Assembly (NCBI RefSeq): GCF_014529535.1
Contig: NW_023503555.1
Span: forward strand, 3,224,001 to 3,288,000
Direction: 5' to 3'
Length of the DNA stretch: 64,000 nucleotides
From: Bradysia coprophila
Lineage: Eukaryota; Arthropoda; Insecta; Diptera; Sciaridae
The notes below the pieces were generated by a model. That model ran no database searches. It saw nothing but the letters and a program-made list of their open reading frames with translations, and was not told the origin of the DNA. Shown piece after piece: positions 9,871 to 21,845 of this stretch (the stretch's first letter is position 1; the number at the start of each line of letters is the position of its first letter). A program made the translations under genes and the position numbers.

Positions 9871-12800
9871 TTATTTTTTCTTTTGTGGTGCCGGCTTCTT
9901 TTTGAATTTATTGAATTTCTGGTTGAATTTAACAAATTTCGCCAATTCCTGCACGAAAATCGTTTGCTCAATTATAGTCATATCTTGCTTATTAAAACCA
10001 GACACAAAAACTTACCTTTTCAGTCATCGGAAACTGTGGTGGATCACCATACATCAGATATTGTAATATCTCAATGGGTTCCAACGGACGCTGTTGTAAG
10101 CTAAAGATAAATATTACAAAATAAAGTCATTTCCGTCGTCAATTTCATTGTAAAATTCGATAAGTAATCACTCACTGTGCTCTCCGTTCCAAATTCAGCA
10201 CTTTCTTTGGTGCCGACAGAATTTGACTCATTTGATAGTATTTAGTCATTTTTGCAAGTGTTGAATAGTCAAATTCTGGATCGACACCCATTGGTGGTAG
10301 AACCTTCTGCCAAGCCAATACAGTTGATGAATAGTCCGGTCCATAACAAACTGCCACTTTCTCAAAAGTTTTTTTGAATGGACCTGGTTTAGCTGCAAAC
10401 GGTTGGTTACTCGTACCAATCAACAGCACTTTCTCGTTCTTCTTTATTCCCTTCTTGAGTTTCGGTAAATGTTTGCCGAGCAACAGAGGTTGTTGGTCTT
10501 CAATCTCAGGAGACACCTGTTTTGATCGACTTAGGTATAATCAATTAGGTCATTAACGTAAACAATAAAAACCTTTTTAAGGAATGGATAATGTGCATTG
10601 TTGATGAAAAGCACCGACGGAGCAAGGATCTTCGAAAGTTTGGTCAAGTCGTCAACAAATTTCTTGATTTTGTCTTGAAATTGAACAACAACATCTGGAC
10701 TAATGTTAAAAAGAACGGCGCCTGTGTCAATAATTATTCGTGTTAAGAACGGCCGAAGAAAGAGAACATAGTTTCAGCTACCCAATTCTCGTATTAATCC
10801 GTGAGCCATCAATTTTTTCCCACAACCAGGGGGACCGGCGATGCAAATAGATCGAACTTTAGGAACACTGATGTCGCCTAATCCGAATGTCCATTGCCTC
10901 AAAAGATATTTTACTTCTCCAAGGCTGTGTGATGGAGTCCTGCAAGAAACTTTCGTTGAAACGAGAAATGTTAGAGAAAAGCTCGACCCGTTTACAGTTC
11001 ATTATTCCTCAGATCATATGCGGCATAATTAAGGTCACCGATGAAGTCGTCCATGTTTATGTTGGGGCATGGAATAATAACATTTTTACTAACAAATTTG
11101 TCGTACAACTTCTCCAGCTTTTCGATCTTCATATGAATTGCCTTCTTTCCTTTCTTTTTGCCCTTCTTTTTGCTCTTCTTCCTCGGAGCTTTTGGCGCTT
11201 TGTATTTGATTTTTCGATCCTTGCATAGCGCTTTACGCAACAGTTCCATTTCCAATCGCATCAATTTGTCCACCTCTAATCGTAATGCCTGATGCACATC
11301 AGCGTAATTGGTTTCGGTAATCCAGTCCATGTATGCCAATTCTTTTAGATTATTTAATTCGTCAATGAATTGCCATTCCTTTGCGTACGTTTTGAATTCT
11401 GAATCAATTTTCACTGAAGATTTTAAACGAGTGTCAGATTAGAAGTTTTTAATGTGAAGCTTTGCCACTTACATGCGTTCTCTGTTATAAATCGACCATC
11501 ATCGAATGTCCATCGATTTGTTTGTTTAGCCCATTCCTTTTTCTGTTGCTTTAACAATTTTTTCGCTTTCCGCTTTTCATTCCTTTCCTTTTTCCTTTTG
11601 GCAGCTTTATCTTTCTTTTCTTTCTCGAGTTCCTATTAGAATATTAGAAAAAAAGGAAATTATATTGGCTTCATCGGGTTAACATCCAAGTCCCTTAAAG
11701 GATTTTTGAAAAATATTCAACGACGAATCACAGCGAAACAAAAACGCATCACAGACCAAGTTTCCGCAGCCCTCTTCAGTTTATGAACAGGCTTGTTCAT
11801 AAGTCAAAATTTCGAAAAACTGCTTTCTAAGGCATGGCAGACCTTTCGATACAAATCTCTCTTTCAAGGTTCATCTGCATTTAGCATTCTCAAAGTATTG
11901 TGACTCAAATTTGCTTTCTAGACTATGTTTGAGATATACACATGACTTACCCAAAGTATACAAACAACTGAAAGTAATGAAAATTCACAAAAAGACACAG
12001 AGCTCAGCTTTCGGGTGAATTCGAGGGCACCGCAAGGTTACTTCATTTACGATTTCAATGTCATTTTCGTAGTGTAGTCATATTCACCACACTCCATCAA
12101 TTCTATTAAATCGTAAGCGCTACACCGAATTTTAAGTTCCGTTTTTTTATGTTTCCCTGAGGGTTTGCTGTGTTTTACACTTTGGGCCTACCCTCGAACT
12201 ATGCCCTTCTAGCGTTCAGAGAGACTGATGTATGTATACTTATTCGGCCTATTAGACATATAAATTATCGTAACTTCGAAACCCCTACCCAAACGACAAG
12301 TGTCATCTCTCGCTGTTTACAGCATCGGATGCAAAATCTCTTACTTCATTTGTTTAAACACAAGTTATAGTATTTAAATGAAAACTAGACAGGGCACAAC
12401 GCTTATTCTTGTCGACGTTGTTGATAACAGATGATTACTGACTTTGTTGACAGTGATGTATTTTGATGTCTTCAGTTCGGACTAACCTTTTTAATTTTTT
12501 CCGGTGACATTTTCTTCCTCTTCGTAATAAACTCAGCAAATTCGGCAGCAGTCTTAGTTTCACCCCTTATAATCATTATCGAACCACCACTTACTTCTGG
12601 TGGATATGCTTGAAATTCACCAGCTGCATCGTACCTGTATCGAGACAAAGAGAACGGGAAACAACATTGTCAAAATTGTTACTGTTAGTCAACATTAAAT
12701 CCTGTACATTTCTCTGAACCAATAGCGAATGTGATCTGAAATGTCTTCCATGATATACGGTGTACGGAGTCTTAGTATTCTGGCCTTATCATCTTCACAA

Positions 12801-14198
12801 GCTCGTATGAATGCGTTGTCGAATTCTCTCTTTCTCCTTCGCCGTTTCTCTCGTGTAGCTTTGATTTGTTCATACTCGCTGGTGTGATCGGCTCTTGTTA
12901 GTTCCAGCATTCCAAGTTCGTGTTGGTGTTGTAGATGGATTTTCCTTATTGCTTTTTTCAGTTTAAAACGTAAATAGCATCGCTGAATTACAGCAGCTGC
13001 TTCATTTCTCGAGATATTACTCAAAAGCTTGCCAACTAAATCGAGTGTGGTTGCGGTTCCCACTTCTGTTGAGAACAACTTAACATTTTCTTCTGTACTT
13101 CCACTGCCAGTTTGTATGAGATCTCCGTTTTCATCGAAATGCCTTGAAACTGAAGTATTGCGAGGCATTAATTAAGTCGTTCATAACCGTGCCGGGTTTT
13201 CATTTACCTTTGTAGAAATTCGTTCCGTAGTCTGTCCTTTTTACAGGAAACAATGGCACTTGATCTTCTTTAAAGGTAAAAGTGTATCTCGGTCCAGTAT
13301 CGACCTCCGGATAAGGTTTTTGAACGTATAGTTTCGGATGAACTTTCAAGTTGAAAAGCAAGTTGCGAGATTGCCTGAAACACAAATTTTGGTCTCTCTG
13401 TAATCCACAACGACGTCAAGCGATGATTTATGGCAGTAAAGGGATATGTTTGTTAAGGAAAATGAATTAAATGATTTCTGTATCAAACACTTGACGATAC
13501 TTTGAACAAAACAAAATACAGATCAAACCTCCGTGCGCTTGTATTCATACCTTGCTTTCTCGTGCGATATTATAACATCGACAGCTTTGATCAGAGCCTT
13601 TCGTTCATCCAGTTTTCGTTGTTCCTCAGGCGATACACTTTGAGAAGCTTCTTTCAACTGTCTCAGTGTCTTTTTTTGCGTTGTGTTGACCAGTTCAGGA
13701 TCTTCCTTTGGTTTATCAGTATGTCGCACACCGTTCAACAAATCTTCAATGTGTTCTGCCCTTTCCATGGGGTAGTAAAATGGTGTCAGTAGTTGGACCT
13801 CAGTCGGAATCAGTTTCTGTTCAATGAGTGTGTGGTCGAAATACATGTACTCGCTCATTTCGATTTTCTTCAAGTCTGTTTGCAATTCGAGCATACGTTT
13901 TGTAGCTACGGTTAAAATCGTTTTCACAACGGCTCTCTTCTGAACTTGTAACGTCTGGTCATAAATATCACCCAGGGCATTGACGACGAACACATATTTG
14001 ATGTAAATGCTAGCAAATGCTGCCTGAGCTTTTTGGCGATCGGTTATTTCACCTAGGATCTACAGAAAGCTTCGGGTAAATTTTTTTTAAATCTAATTTT
14101 GTGAGTTATTTTACACGGGTGGCCTCTTCTTGCTCAGCAATGTCCTTTAAACGATCACAAGTGGTAATCCACATTTTACCGTAATATTCCGAGCCCAT
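9871..14198 (-). CDS. DRC11: Dynein regulatory complex subunit 11 (IQ and AAA domain-containing protein), 12 exons, 912 aa
   Basis: The exons, all frame-continuous with GT-AG borders, are 14198-14115, 14059-13551, 13374-13208, 13149-12708, 12634-12487, 11632-11473, 11413-10996, 10939-10782, 10721-10573, 10516-10176, 10100-10016 and 9948-9871 (2739 nt with stop TAA). The start MGSEYYGKMW is the first ATG. Residues ~1-250 are helical. An IQ motif (AAAVIQRCYLRFKLKKAIRK) sits at ~304-323, charged coiled-coil stretches and a lysine-rich block follow, and an AAA-type domain begins near 643, with Walker A GPPGCGKK at 678-685 and a Walker B-like VLFINN at 732-737. Known members belong to the nexin-dynein regulatory complex of motile cilia and flagella; in an insect this implies sperm tails or chordotonal cilia. 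The lysine-rich C-terminus (KKKPAPQKKK) fits the family. Walker B lacks the usual acidic pair, so ATP hydrolysis is doubtful. The family call is firm; the least certain borders are the donor of exon 4 and the acceptor of exon 11. Confidence 0.92.
12320..12450. repeat. Diverged copy of the TTACTTCATTTG repeat inside DRC11 intron 5
   Basis: It contains AAATCTCTTACTTCATTTG, then at the far side GTTGATAACAGATGA, the same order as in the 9157 and 30128 elements. It lies within the 854-bp intron between exons 5 and 6. Confidence 0.5.
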
Positions 14199-14739
14199 TT
14201 TTAGTGAAAATTTTGAATTTTGAAAATTTAGACAATGAATTTGGAACACAAACTAAATCGTGACTTTTGATGAAACACACGACGCCTTCTAATCCTATCA
14301 AAGTTTTCTGAGAATTTAATCGTTTGTAAAGGACGTTTATGTCACTCAGCATCATATGCAAAATCTGAGAACTTTAGATCCTTCTGTAGCATAAAACGTT
14401 TATGAATACGGGTTCGAAGTACTTTAATAGGCTCTCCATGTGTATGTATTATTACAGACGGCCTGCGGTCTTGTGCCATAATTTCACATCTGGATCTGGA
14501 GCCTAATAAAGTACTTAGCACTCGATGTCATAAATAACTAGTTATATTCGCTATGAACTGAGCCTTTTTCGACACTGGTACTCATTTCTTATCCACAACA
14601 GCCGGAATGACGGGTGGAACAAAGGGTCAAAATATCGACCTGTGTTCCGCGATCAGATATGATCTCCCATTCTGATAAGTCTAAAAAGTCCACAACAGCC
14701 AACGACAAAAATGAGCCAAGACGTAAAGCGAAGAGCATC
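14199..14739. other. DRC11 upstream region, nothing clearly recognised
   Basis: This is the 5' flank of the DRC11 gene. There is no strong TATA box. A weak resemblance to the dispersed TACTTCATTTG family occurs near 14400-14560 (an AGTACTTTAATAGG and GGTCTTGTGCC stretch). Confidence 0.4.
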
Positions 14740-15370
14740 TGCTCTTAAACAGAATGCGCATGTTAAAATTATTAAGTACAAAATTTCGAATGAAACTGAG
14801 AAAATTAATTGAAGTAATAGATTGACAGGTTCTGAAACAACAAGTTACGAAACGCCTAAATTCTTCACGAAGACATTGGCAACAAATTTTTCTATAGTAA
14901 AATTAGGGTCGACTTAGAGGAGAACGTGTTATCTACTAAAAGTATTTTGTGAAAAAATCAGCTCAACCGTTCATATTTTGTTGCCAATCGCCTTTGGCCT
15001 TTATGAGTTTCTTCAGAACCTATGCAGATTGAGATTGTGCCGTGACACGTTTTGCGTTTATAAAGTTTATACGTATAGCAGTGCGGTCAAAGTAGTGCGT
15101 AAATGGATTTTCATATATATATTTGCCCACTGCTGTACATAAAATAAAATCTTGTTTCTAACACGTTAGTAAATGGGGTTTTTGTGCATACGATGTATTG
15201 ACGAACTCGCCTTCGTCTCGTATCGGCAATATCACAGCTGTTGCGCAAAACATCCTATTTACTAACTAGTTAGCAAAAGAGCTATAATGCGACTCAATTG
15301 GAGCCTTTGTATTGGCATAATTAGTACAAACTGACTAAAAGTCGATCGTTTCTAGAAATTAAAATACCTC
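14740..15370 (+). repeat. Tandem duplication unit A (~630 bp)
   Basis: It shares an ordered series of blocks with unit B: GAAGTAATAGATTG.CAGGTTCTGAAA, GCCTAAATTC, TCACGAA, AACGTGTTAT.TA.TAAAA, CGTTCA.ATTTTGTTGC, a CTTCAGA.C.TATG.AGATT block, and AAAAGTCGATCGTTTCTA. Between the last two, unit A carries an extra insertion including the hairpin element at 15159-15272, absent from unit B. Confidence 0.75.
15159..15272. mobile_element. ~114-bp hairpin MITE, copy 1 (second copy at 54.87 kb)
   Basis: The ends TAACACGTTAGTAAATGGGG and CCTATTTACTAACTAGTTA are inverted repeats. The middle (CGATGT.TTG.CGAACTCG ... CGTATCGGCAAT ... TGCGCAAAACA) matches 54867-54975 closely, so this is a true dispersed family. 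No coding capacity. Confidence 0.85.
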
Positions 15371-15449
15371 GCGATATAAGGGATATCTTTTCGGAACGCG
15401 TACGATCGTCTGCTACCGACAACGACGAGAAACCTAAAATTTGGTGTTA

Positions 15450-16380
15450 TACAAAATTCGCTTGTTGAATTTAATGAAGTACAAGATTTCAAATGAAGCA
15501 AATAAAAATAGTTGAAGTAATAGATTGGCAGGTTCTGAAATAACAATTTCCGACCAGCCTAAATTCACGCCGTAAGTGCGGTCGAAATTCAAAATGGAAA
15601 GTGCGGAGGTCTTTCTAACGTAGCGTCATTTTCATACAATGAAGCATTGAATAGTATTTTGCATAACAAGGGGCGAAAGTAAAAAAATTCAAACGTGTGA
15701 AGTTTGCAGCCTGCAAAAACAATTTAACAAATGAAATTACTGTAAACATACATTCACTTACTCACAAAACGTTTGGCTATCGTCAACACAACACTACACT
15801 CAATGCGTACTTTCAATCAAGTGAACATGTGTTTTCGAGACATATAAGGACCGAAAGTAAAATGATGACAGTGACATTTATTTTCGGCCCGCAAATACGC
15901 AAGTCCACGGGGCGAAAGTAAAATGATGACAGTGACATTTACTTTCGGCCCAAGGCCTGCATTTTTTTACTTTCGGTCACCATTTGAGGACCGAAAATAC
16001 AAACTTTCGCAGTATTTGGCATAAAAATGTATTTTTCGGTTCACTTTTTCATCAAATCGTTCACTTAAAATTCAAATTTTAGGCACACTTACGGCGTGAA
16101 TTCATCACGAATGCAGCGTCGACTTTTTCTAGTGTCTCTAGGGCCTCTACAGACTTAGAACGTGTTATTTATTAAAAATATTTCATGAACAATATCTCCT
16201 CATCCGTTCAAATTTTGTTGCTAACGTTTGTAGGTGTCTTCAGAGCTTATGGAGATTATGCTGTTACACGCTTCTAGTTTATAAAGATTCAATGCGATTC
16301 ATTTGGAACTCTTGCATTTGCTTAATTGGTATACAGATCGATTAAAAGTCGATCGTTTCTAAGAATTACAACACCAAAGC
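15450..16380 (+). repeat. Tandem duplication unit B, interrupted by an inserted element
   Basis: It repeats unit A block for block, but the sequence that reads CCTAAATTCTTCACGAA in A is split in B at ATTC by a ~540-bp element (15562-16105). It lacks the MITE that sits in unit A. The two units therefore diverged after duplication by separate transpositions. Confidence 0.75.
15562..16105. mobile_element. ~540-bp TIR element inserted in duplication unit B
   Basis: The ends read AAATTCACGCCGTAAGTG on the left and, reverse complemented, TGAATTCACGCCGTAAGTG on the right. Unit A gives an empty-site comparison. Inside are two direct repeats of GGCGAAAGTAAAATGATGAC (near 15857 and 15911, the first slightly altered) with inverted companions, and an AAGTAAAAAAATTCAA...GAAGTTTGCAGC segment that also occurs in the hairpin at 1297-1412. 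The 74-codon frame at 15697-15921 falls within it and is probably incidental. Confidence 0.75.
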
Positions 16381-17989
16381 TTTGTTGGTTTGTCTAATTT
16401 CAACATTTTCATTCGTCAAAGGAAATTTACCCAGATTTTGATCTTGTTGTATAATTGAAAACCCGCTCTTCAAATTCGTCAGCCTTTTTTGCACTGTTTA
16501 AGTTGACAATATTATCTCTTAATAGGTTCCCGTGCAGTGAAAGGATCAATTAAAAATTAAACTCGAAAAAAAATTGGCAGAAAAAAATTCTGAATTTTTC
16601 CGACAAAGGTAAACATCAAAAATATTACTGCACAAATAAGTTTTGTTCCTGTATTTTACCCATCACTGATCACATTATTGTATTTTTTTGATGATGAATA
16701 AAGCTTCCCTCTTCATACGTTATCGTATGTTAAAAATTTAATATCTCTGGCCCTTTGAAGTTTTCAATGCTTTGAAAAATTGCACAAAAGACTGCTTTTA
16801 CGTTATGATATTTACATTTTTGATACATTTATGTAATTTGTTGTGTTGTGTGTTAGCGGGTTATGTTGTACAAACTCACATCAAAACTTATGGTTGATTT
16901 CATTCGGTATTTTCCCAAACGAAAAAGCATCTATCTATACCCGCTATCCCATGTGTTTTTTTCATTTATTTCGCTCTCTCGTTGTTCATGGTGCTGTTGT
17001 TGTTGTTGTTGTTCGGAAAATTGTATAATAAATATGTACATATTTGTATCGTAATATCCAGAACACGCCCAACTCCCATCCATCTGCAATAAATATATCT
17101 GCCCTGTGCGAGAGATATAACATGGATTTTATTCCGTGTACTTCCACCAACCATAGTATATTCCACCACTATACTACTGAATCCCAAAAACAAAACTGAA
17201 GTCGATGTACAATGAAAGAATTTATCATTATTTTATTATTATGGAAATATTTGCTCAAGGAATTTTAATTTGCAAATAATCGCAGAACTATACCATATTC
17301 ATGTAACCCGCGGCACAATGTTTCCAAAGTTTCCAAACTCGGAAAGTTCGTCTTTGAAGCTCTTCGAAGGGAAGCAAAACAGAATAAAAAAAGACACGAC
17401 TTTATAGCCTGGAATGAGATTTCGGTCATAATCGTTTTACATTTCTCTTTTCTTCTTTTTTTCAGTACTTACATAATGTATTGTTGAGTGACTTAGTGAG
17501 GGAAGACGTTTTCAATAAGTTTGCAACAGGCGAATTCAGCTGAAATGAATCGGAAAGAGTTTGGAACGAAAATTTTAAATTTTGAGAATTTTCAATATTT
17601 TCAATATTGTTCGGATGTAGAAATGTGGTCATTGCTCATTTTCGAGTTCTATTAGCTTTTCACATTTGGGATCAATGATCAATTGTGGGAATGACGCTCT
17701 GGCTCTAGTCATCAAGATGCAGGGAAGAATACTATCATCAAGAATCAGGTAACAGTGCCTAAAACGCCCTGTTTCCTTTGTAATAAAATAAGAAATAGTG
17801 ATTTGTGTCCGAGGAGAGAAGATAGGAAATTCTAACAAGAGCGAGGTTTTAAATCGGAAGTGTCGACAATTTTTTTCCTGTGTGGTGTGAATAACCTTAG
17901 TTTCTCCGTTCAATAGGTTATAAGAAAATTGCGATTTGTTGACGATTGATGGAATGGCGTTTCTAGTGAGAGAACTGTAGCCATTTCTC
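16381..17989. other. Gene-poor AT-rich region with a (TTG)n run
   Basis: A short (TTG)n microsatellite is at about 16993-17011. No gene is recognised; the open frames here are under 95 codons with low-complexity or unrecognisable translations. Confidence 0.5.
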
Positions 17990-18310
17990 TCTGGTGGGGA
18001 GAAAATAGAACTTTTCTCATTTGATATGTAACTTTATTTTTATATGCTTTGGAAAATGGTATTGCGAATTGATGTTTTTGTTTCGTGGAGAAATAATCGG
18101 TTAATCACGTTGTGTTCACCTTTGTGAAATATAGAAAATTCCAACTCGAGCAAAATTGCGTCATTGTTTGAATTTTCTATTTTCTCCTCTCGGTAAATAA
18201 ATAACAATTTTCTTCCGACGGGAGAGAAATTGATGAACTTTTCTCAGATAAAACTTCGGATGAACTTGTGATGAAAAACTATATTCACCTCGTGGAGAAA
18301 GTAGAAAATT
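17990..18310 (+). repeat. Dispersed 'GGAGAAAATAGAA' repeat, copy 1
   Basis: Repeated TTTTCTCC/GGAGAAAA motifs flank GAAATAATCGGTTAATCACG, TGTTCACCT and AAATTCCAACTCGAG. The same order appears on the minus strand at 59740-60010 (GGAGAAAAATAGTTAATCAC, TGTTCACCT, AAATTCAAACTCGAG), so these are two diverged members of one family in opposite orientation. Confidence 0.65.
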
Positions 18311-20829
18311 TATTTTTCTTGGAGGACACCGTCAAAATGAAATTTTCAAATTCAGATTAACCCAAGGCTAACAAATAACTATTTGCGTTTTGAAATGCGA
18401 CAATGTTAGCCAGTTATTTATTTGATTTGCTACAAACAGATTGGAAAGTCCAGGCTCGAGCCGAAGGGGTCTTCAAAACGAGTGTACACTGTCCGGCCGG
18501 CGCCTCTGTGTTTAATTTCGGTCAATCCGTGAATACATTTGGGAGTTGTCCGCTAAAAAACTCCTGGTAATTGCAAAAAAACTCCACTTCCTTCGAGTTC
18601 TTGTCTCATTGAGCGACCCATATACAGATATATTGAGCAAGAACTTATTTTCAAGTGCAAATGTTGGTTTTTGACCACTCCAAATGCCTGCAAAAATGAC
18701 CAATGAGCTCAGACATGTGTTACCTTATATAGCATTCGTAAGTTAAGTGAAGTAAGCGGTATCGCTGTAAAAATGTAATTTTAACAGATGAAGTAACAGA
18801 TTTACTGTTTATGTCGTGATACGCTTGTCATTTATATAAAGTTCTAACTAAGACCACTATTGCAAGACTAATTCAGATAGGTGAGACATTTCGACCACTG
18901 TGTATATCAGTGACAAAATTAAATACATCTTTCGACGTTCCGCATTAATATGCAGTTCAGAAATACCATTTCTCATAAGGCCATGGCGACAGTTGTACTC
19001 AACAATACACCGATCTGCAATAATTTCTCTATGGTTTCGCTAATTTTGGTAGGTTTATTGAAATTTACGTAAGTCTGTCATAAATTAAATAGATGAGTAA
19101 GATTTAAATGCAAAATTTCGACCAATTTATTAAGGTAACCTTACGAACTCCTTAAGGAAATTCTTGCGAAATTTAGCGAAACTCCTTCACTAAGCTCTAA
19201 ATTTCTAAGTTATTTTGACGATTTCTTAAGTGTAGAAAGCATAATCTTTGAATTCATCAGCTTTAACATAAGTTTTTGCTATGTAAGGAGACATTAGTCT
19301 GTGCTCATCGTTATTGCCAAAAAATCAGTTTCAGAGTCGTTGAAGCGCTATGTTTTTCACCAAGCCCTGCAAAGGCATAAATTCGTACATCTCGTACAAA
19401 ACTGACACCGTAAGAGTAAATCCCAGCATAGTATTGCATGCATGTATTTATAAAGTTGATCAAGTTTTACGAAATACATTTCCAATTTCATGAATGAATG
19501 AGGAAAAGAATACCATTCGTCTGTGTTGTATTTAGTTGTAATCTTAAACCAGTCGTAAAACCACATATAATACAGTATTTAGAAGGAAATCCTCATAAAA
19601 GTACTTTACCAAGTACTTCCGATTTTCGAAGCACGAACATGGTTAACATGTTATACCCTCTATACGTTGGGTAAATTTGTTTGCAGCGTTCAGGCAATGG
19701 ACGCAAGATAGAGCGATAGATTCTCGTATATTTTCCGAGTTATTTTTGTGAAGTATTCGAGTCGTTAGACTGGTGAAAAATTAAATTATGAAATCGAGTC
19801 AGAAATAAATATGTGAGCAGTATGCTCGTTGCACACACAACCGCTGTAACCAAACGCCAAACTGAAAGAGTAACAAAACACTTTTTAGCCAAATGCATTA
19901 GTTTTCTTTTCCTCATTTTATTTTCGTGTTATTTTCGCCTCCTCAAAAGTGCATGCTTGCTGAAAATCACTCACAACAAATGTACATTCGGTACTGCCTT
20001 TTTCCGAAAGTTTTATTTTTTTAAAGCCACTCGAACTTCTACACAACTCTTATGTATATATCTTCGTACATCAGTGCTTCAATATATAAGAAGACTATTT
20101 TTAGTCATCTCTCTATACCATACCAAATGGAGAAAACCTAAACACGGAAGGAAAGAAAGAGCTTTTTTTTAACCAAAGTCGTTTCCTATTAGTTGTATAA
20201 CTCTTCTTTTGAGTATATAAAAGATCAGACAAGAAGCACTATAAGACTTAATGCACTCTTAATTGAAGATTCCGTGCACGTCAGTCTAGTAAGGAAATTT
20301 TGTGTGTTTTCGAAACTTAGTTGTAGAATTTTATTTTAATTTGTTGACGATCTTATTTCTGATGAATATTTTTGTTTGCATTTGAATTACTAATAATGCA
20401 GCGCACTGTGTCTACATATATCTACTTGCCATGTCAAAACGGAAGCAATTTAATGTTACTGTGTAGTTTTATATTCGGGTTTTACACAGCTCAAACAAAT
20501 CCATTTTAATTAATTTATGTGCAAATTGGATCAGTTTACGAAAGCTGATATAGCTGAATTATGTTTTGACGAGAAAATGTCGATGAAAGTTATTTTGTGA
20601 GGTACTGCTTTTAGGCTGTAAACTGTACTTTAAAATAATGACCGTCGAAAGTTGTCAGATTGAATTTATCGTCATTACACGGGCTGCGGTGGATAGGGAA
20701 ATTTAGTGCTTCTAGTCTATTGTGGTGATGTAAATTAGGTCACTATTTCAGTTCTGAAATCTGGTACTTCAGTTGTTTAAAATATTTTATTGTTTGATAA
20801 AAAAATCTTTTTCTTAATTTGTTTTATGT
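18311..20829. other. Gene-poor intergenic region
   Basis: It contains a weak TATA-like string (TATATAAAAG at 20214-20223) and fragments resembling the TACTTCATTTG family near 18720-18810. The 119-codon frame at 19813-20172 has no recognisable domain and biased, low-information composition; it is not called. Confidence 0.5.
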
Positions 20830-21059
20830 CAGTACCAATAACTATGCCCCACCTTTTGGGCGGGTCAGGTCACTTGACTGACAATTTTATTAATATATTT
20901 TTAAACAATTTCATTTTATTTTCCGTTGTTAAACTTCCGAAACATCACAAGTAACTAAAATGAAAACCTTCGCTTGAGTCCGAATTCTTTGGAAAATTAC
21001 TTTTTGTGTTCTCAATTTTCTTGAAAATTTGCGGCAAGATTTTTAATTGACCATAAATC

Positions 21060-21390
21060 ATAAATTAAATACAAGGACTCGTGTAAATTACAGCCCTCGC
21101 TTCGCTCTGGCCACAAACTTCCCAATAGTATTAGTTGTATATTATTCTGTTTCATAGTCTTATTGCTAACGTTAATCAGAAGTAAGTGATGCGAAGGTAG
21201 AACTATTAGAGGACTCTTTCACTTTGATACAAAATAAAAAGTACGATAGATGGTCTTCTCTTGCTTTTATGTACAAAAAGAAGTCCCTCAAAACTTACTA
21301 AATTCACAAAACCTTTAAACGTGAATTAAATATAACGACTCGTGCGAATTACGACCCTCGCTTCGCTCTAGCCGCAAATTTCAAACTCGT
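21060..21390 (+). repeat. Direct repeat pair around GCCCTCGCTTCGCTCT
   Basis: AAATACAAGGACTCGTGTAA, then TTACAGCCCTCGCTTCGCTC (about 21066-21118), recurs diverged at about 21327-21372, with the same flanking CCnCAAA. Spacing is ~258 bp. It is AT-rich between copies; nothing codes. Confidence 0.6.
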
Positions 21391-21524
21391 GTTTAAAACT
21401 TTAAAGTTTTCTGTTTGATTGTTTTTTAATGTTATTACATACACAATAATAATTATTCAAAAATTGGTTTTTCATAAAATTTTCTGCATTTTTTATGCCA
21501 TGGTGTGAAATCTACTACTTTTGC

Positions 21525-21845
21525 CCGTGACAGCTGACTATCACCGTAATAGTTGACTATCACGTGGTAGGAGAATGATGTTTAGAAACTAAGAAGAAAT
21601 GTAATAGAGTTTTTCCATATTTTAGTACATTCTGTCATAAAATTACTGCTGTCACTGCGCTTATTTTCATGTGAACCATCTTCGCTGCTGTGACATTTCA
21701 TATGAATGAATCAGTGTGAAGTTGTTTCACAAAAACATAGTCCAGTGAGAATGAAGTACTATAAAAAAATGTGGCGCCTCTACAGGCCAACCGACTAGGC
21801 GAATAGCTGACTATTACTGTAATAGTTGAAAATCACGTGAAACCA
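21525..21845 (+). repeat. Diverged direct repeat with GCTGACTATnAC / AATAGTTGA motif
   Basis: GACAGCTGACTATCACCGTA then ATAGTTGACTATCACGTG at ~21531-21566 reappears as AATAGCTGACTATTACTGTA then ATAGTTGAAAATCACGTG at ~21801-21838. Function unknown. Confidence 0.55.

Noticed and set aside
12700..12708. DRC11 exon 4 running on to the TAA (MYRI-stop) as a gene end
   Set aside because: Using the GTACAG donor at 12707 joins in frame to exon 5 (MYDAAGEF), which continues the family sequence.
13526..13551. Alternative donor GAG/GTTTGA for DRC11 exon 2
   Set aside because: The frame into exon 3 works only with the upstream donor GCAAG/GTATGA at 13551.
19813..20172. 119-codon plus-strand open frame
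   Set aside because: Low-information translation with no domain and no splice partners.
20214..20292. TATATAAAAG followed by GTCAGTC and CTA/GTAAGG, possible promoter and first exon
   Set aside because: Spacing of ~68 bp is wrong for a TATA/initiator pair and no coding exon follows.
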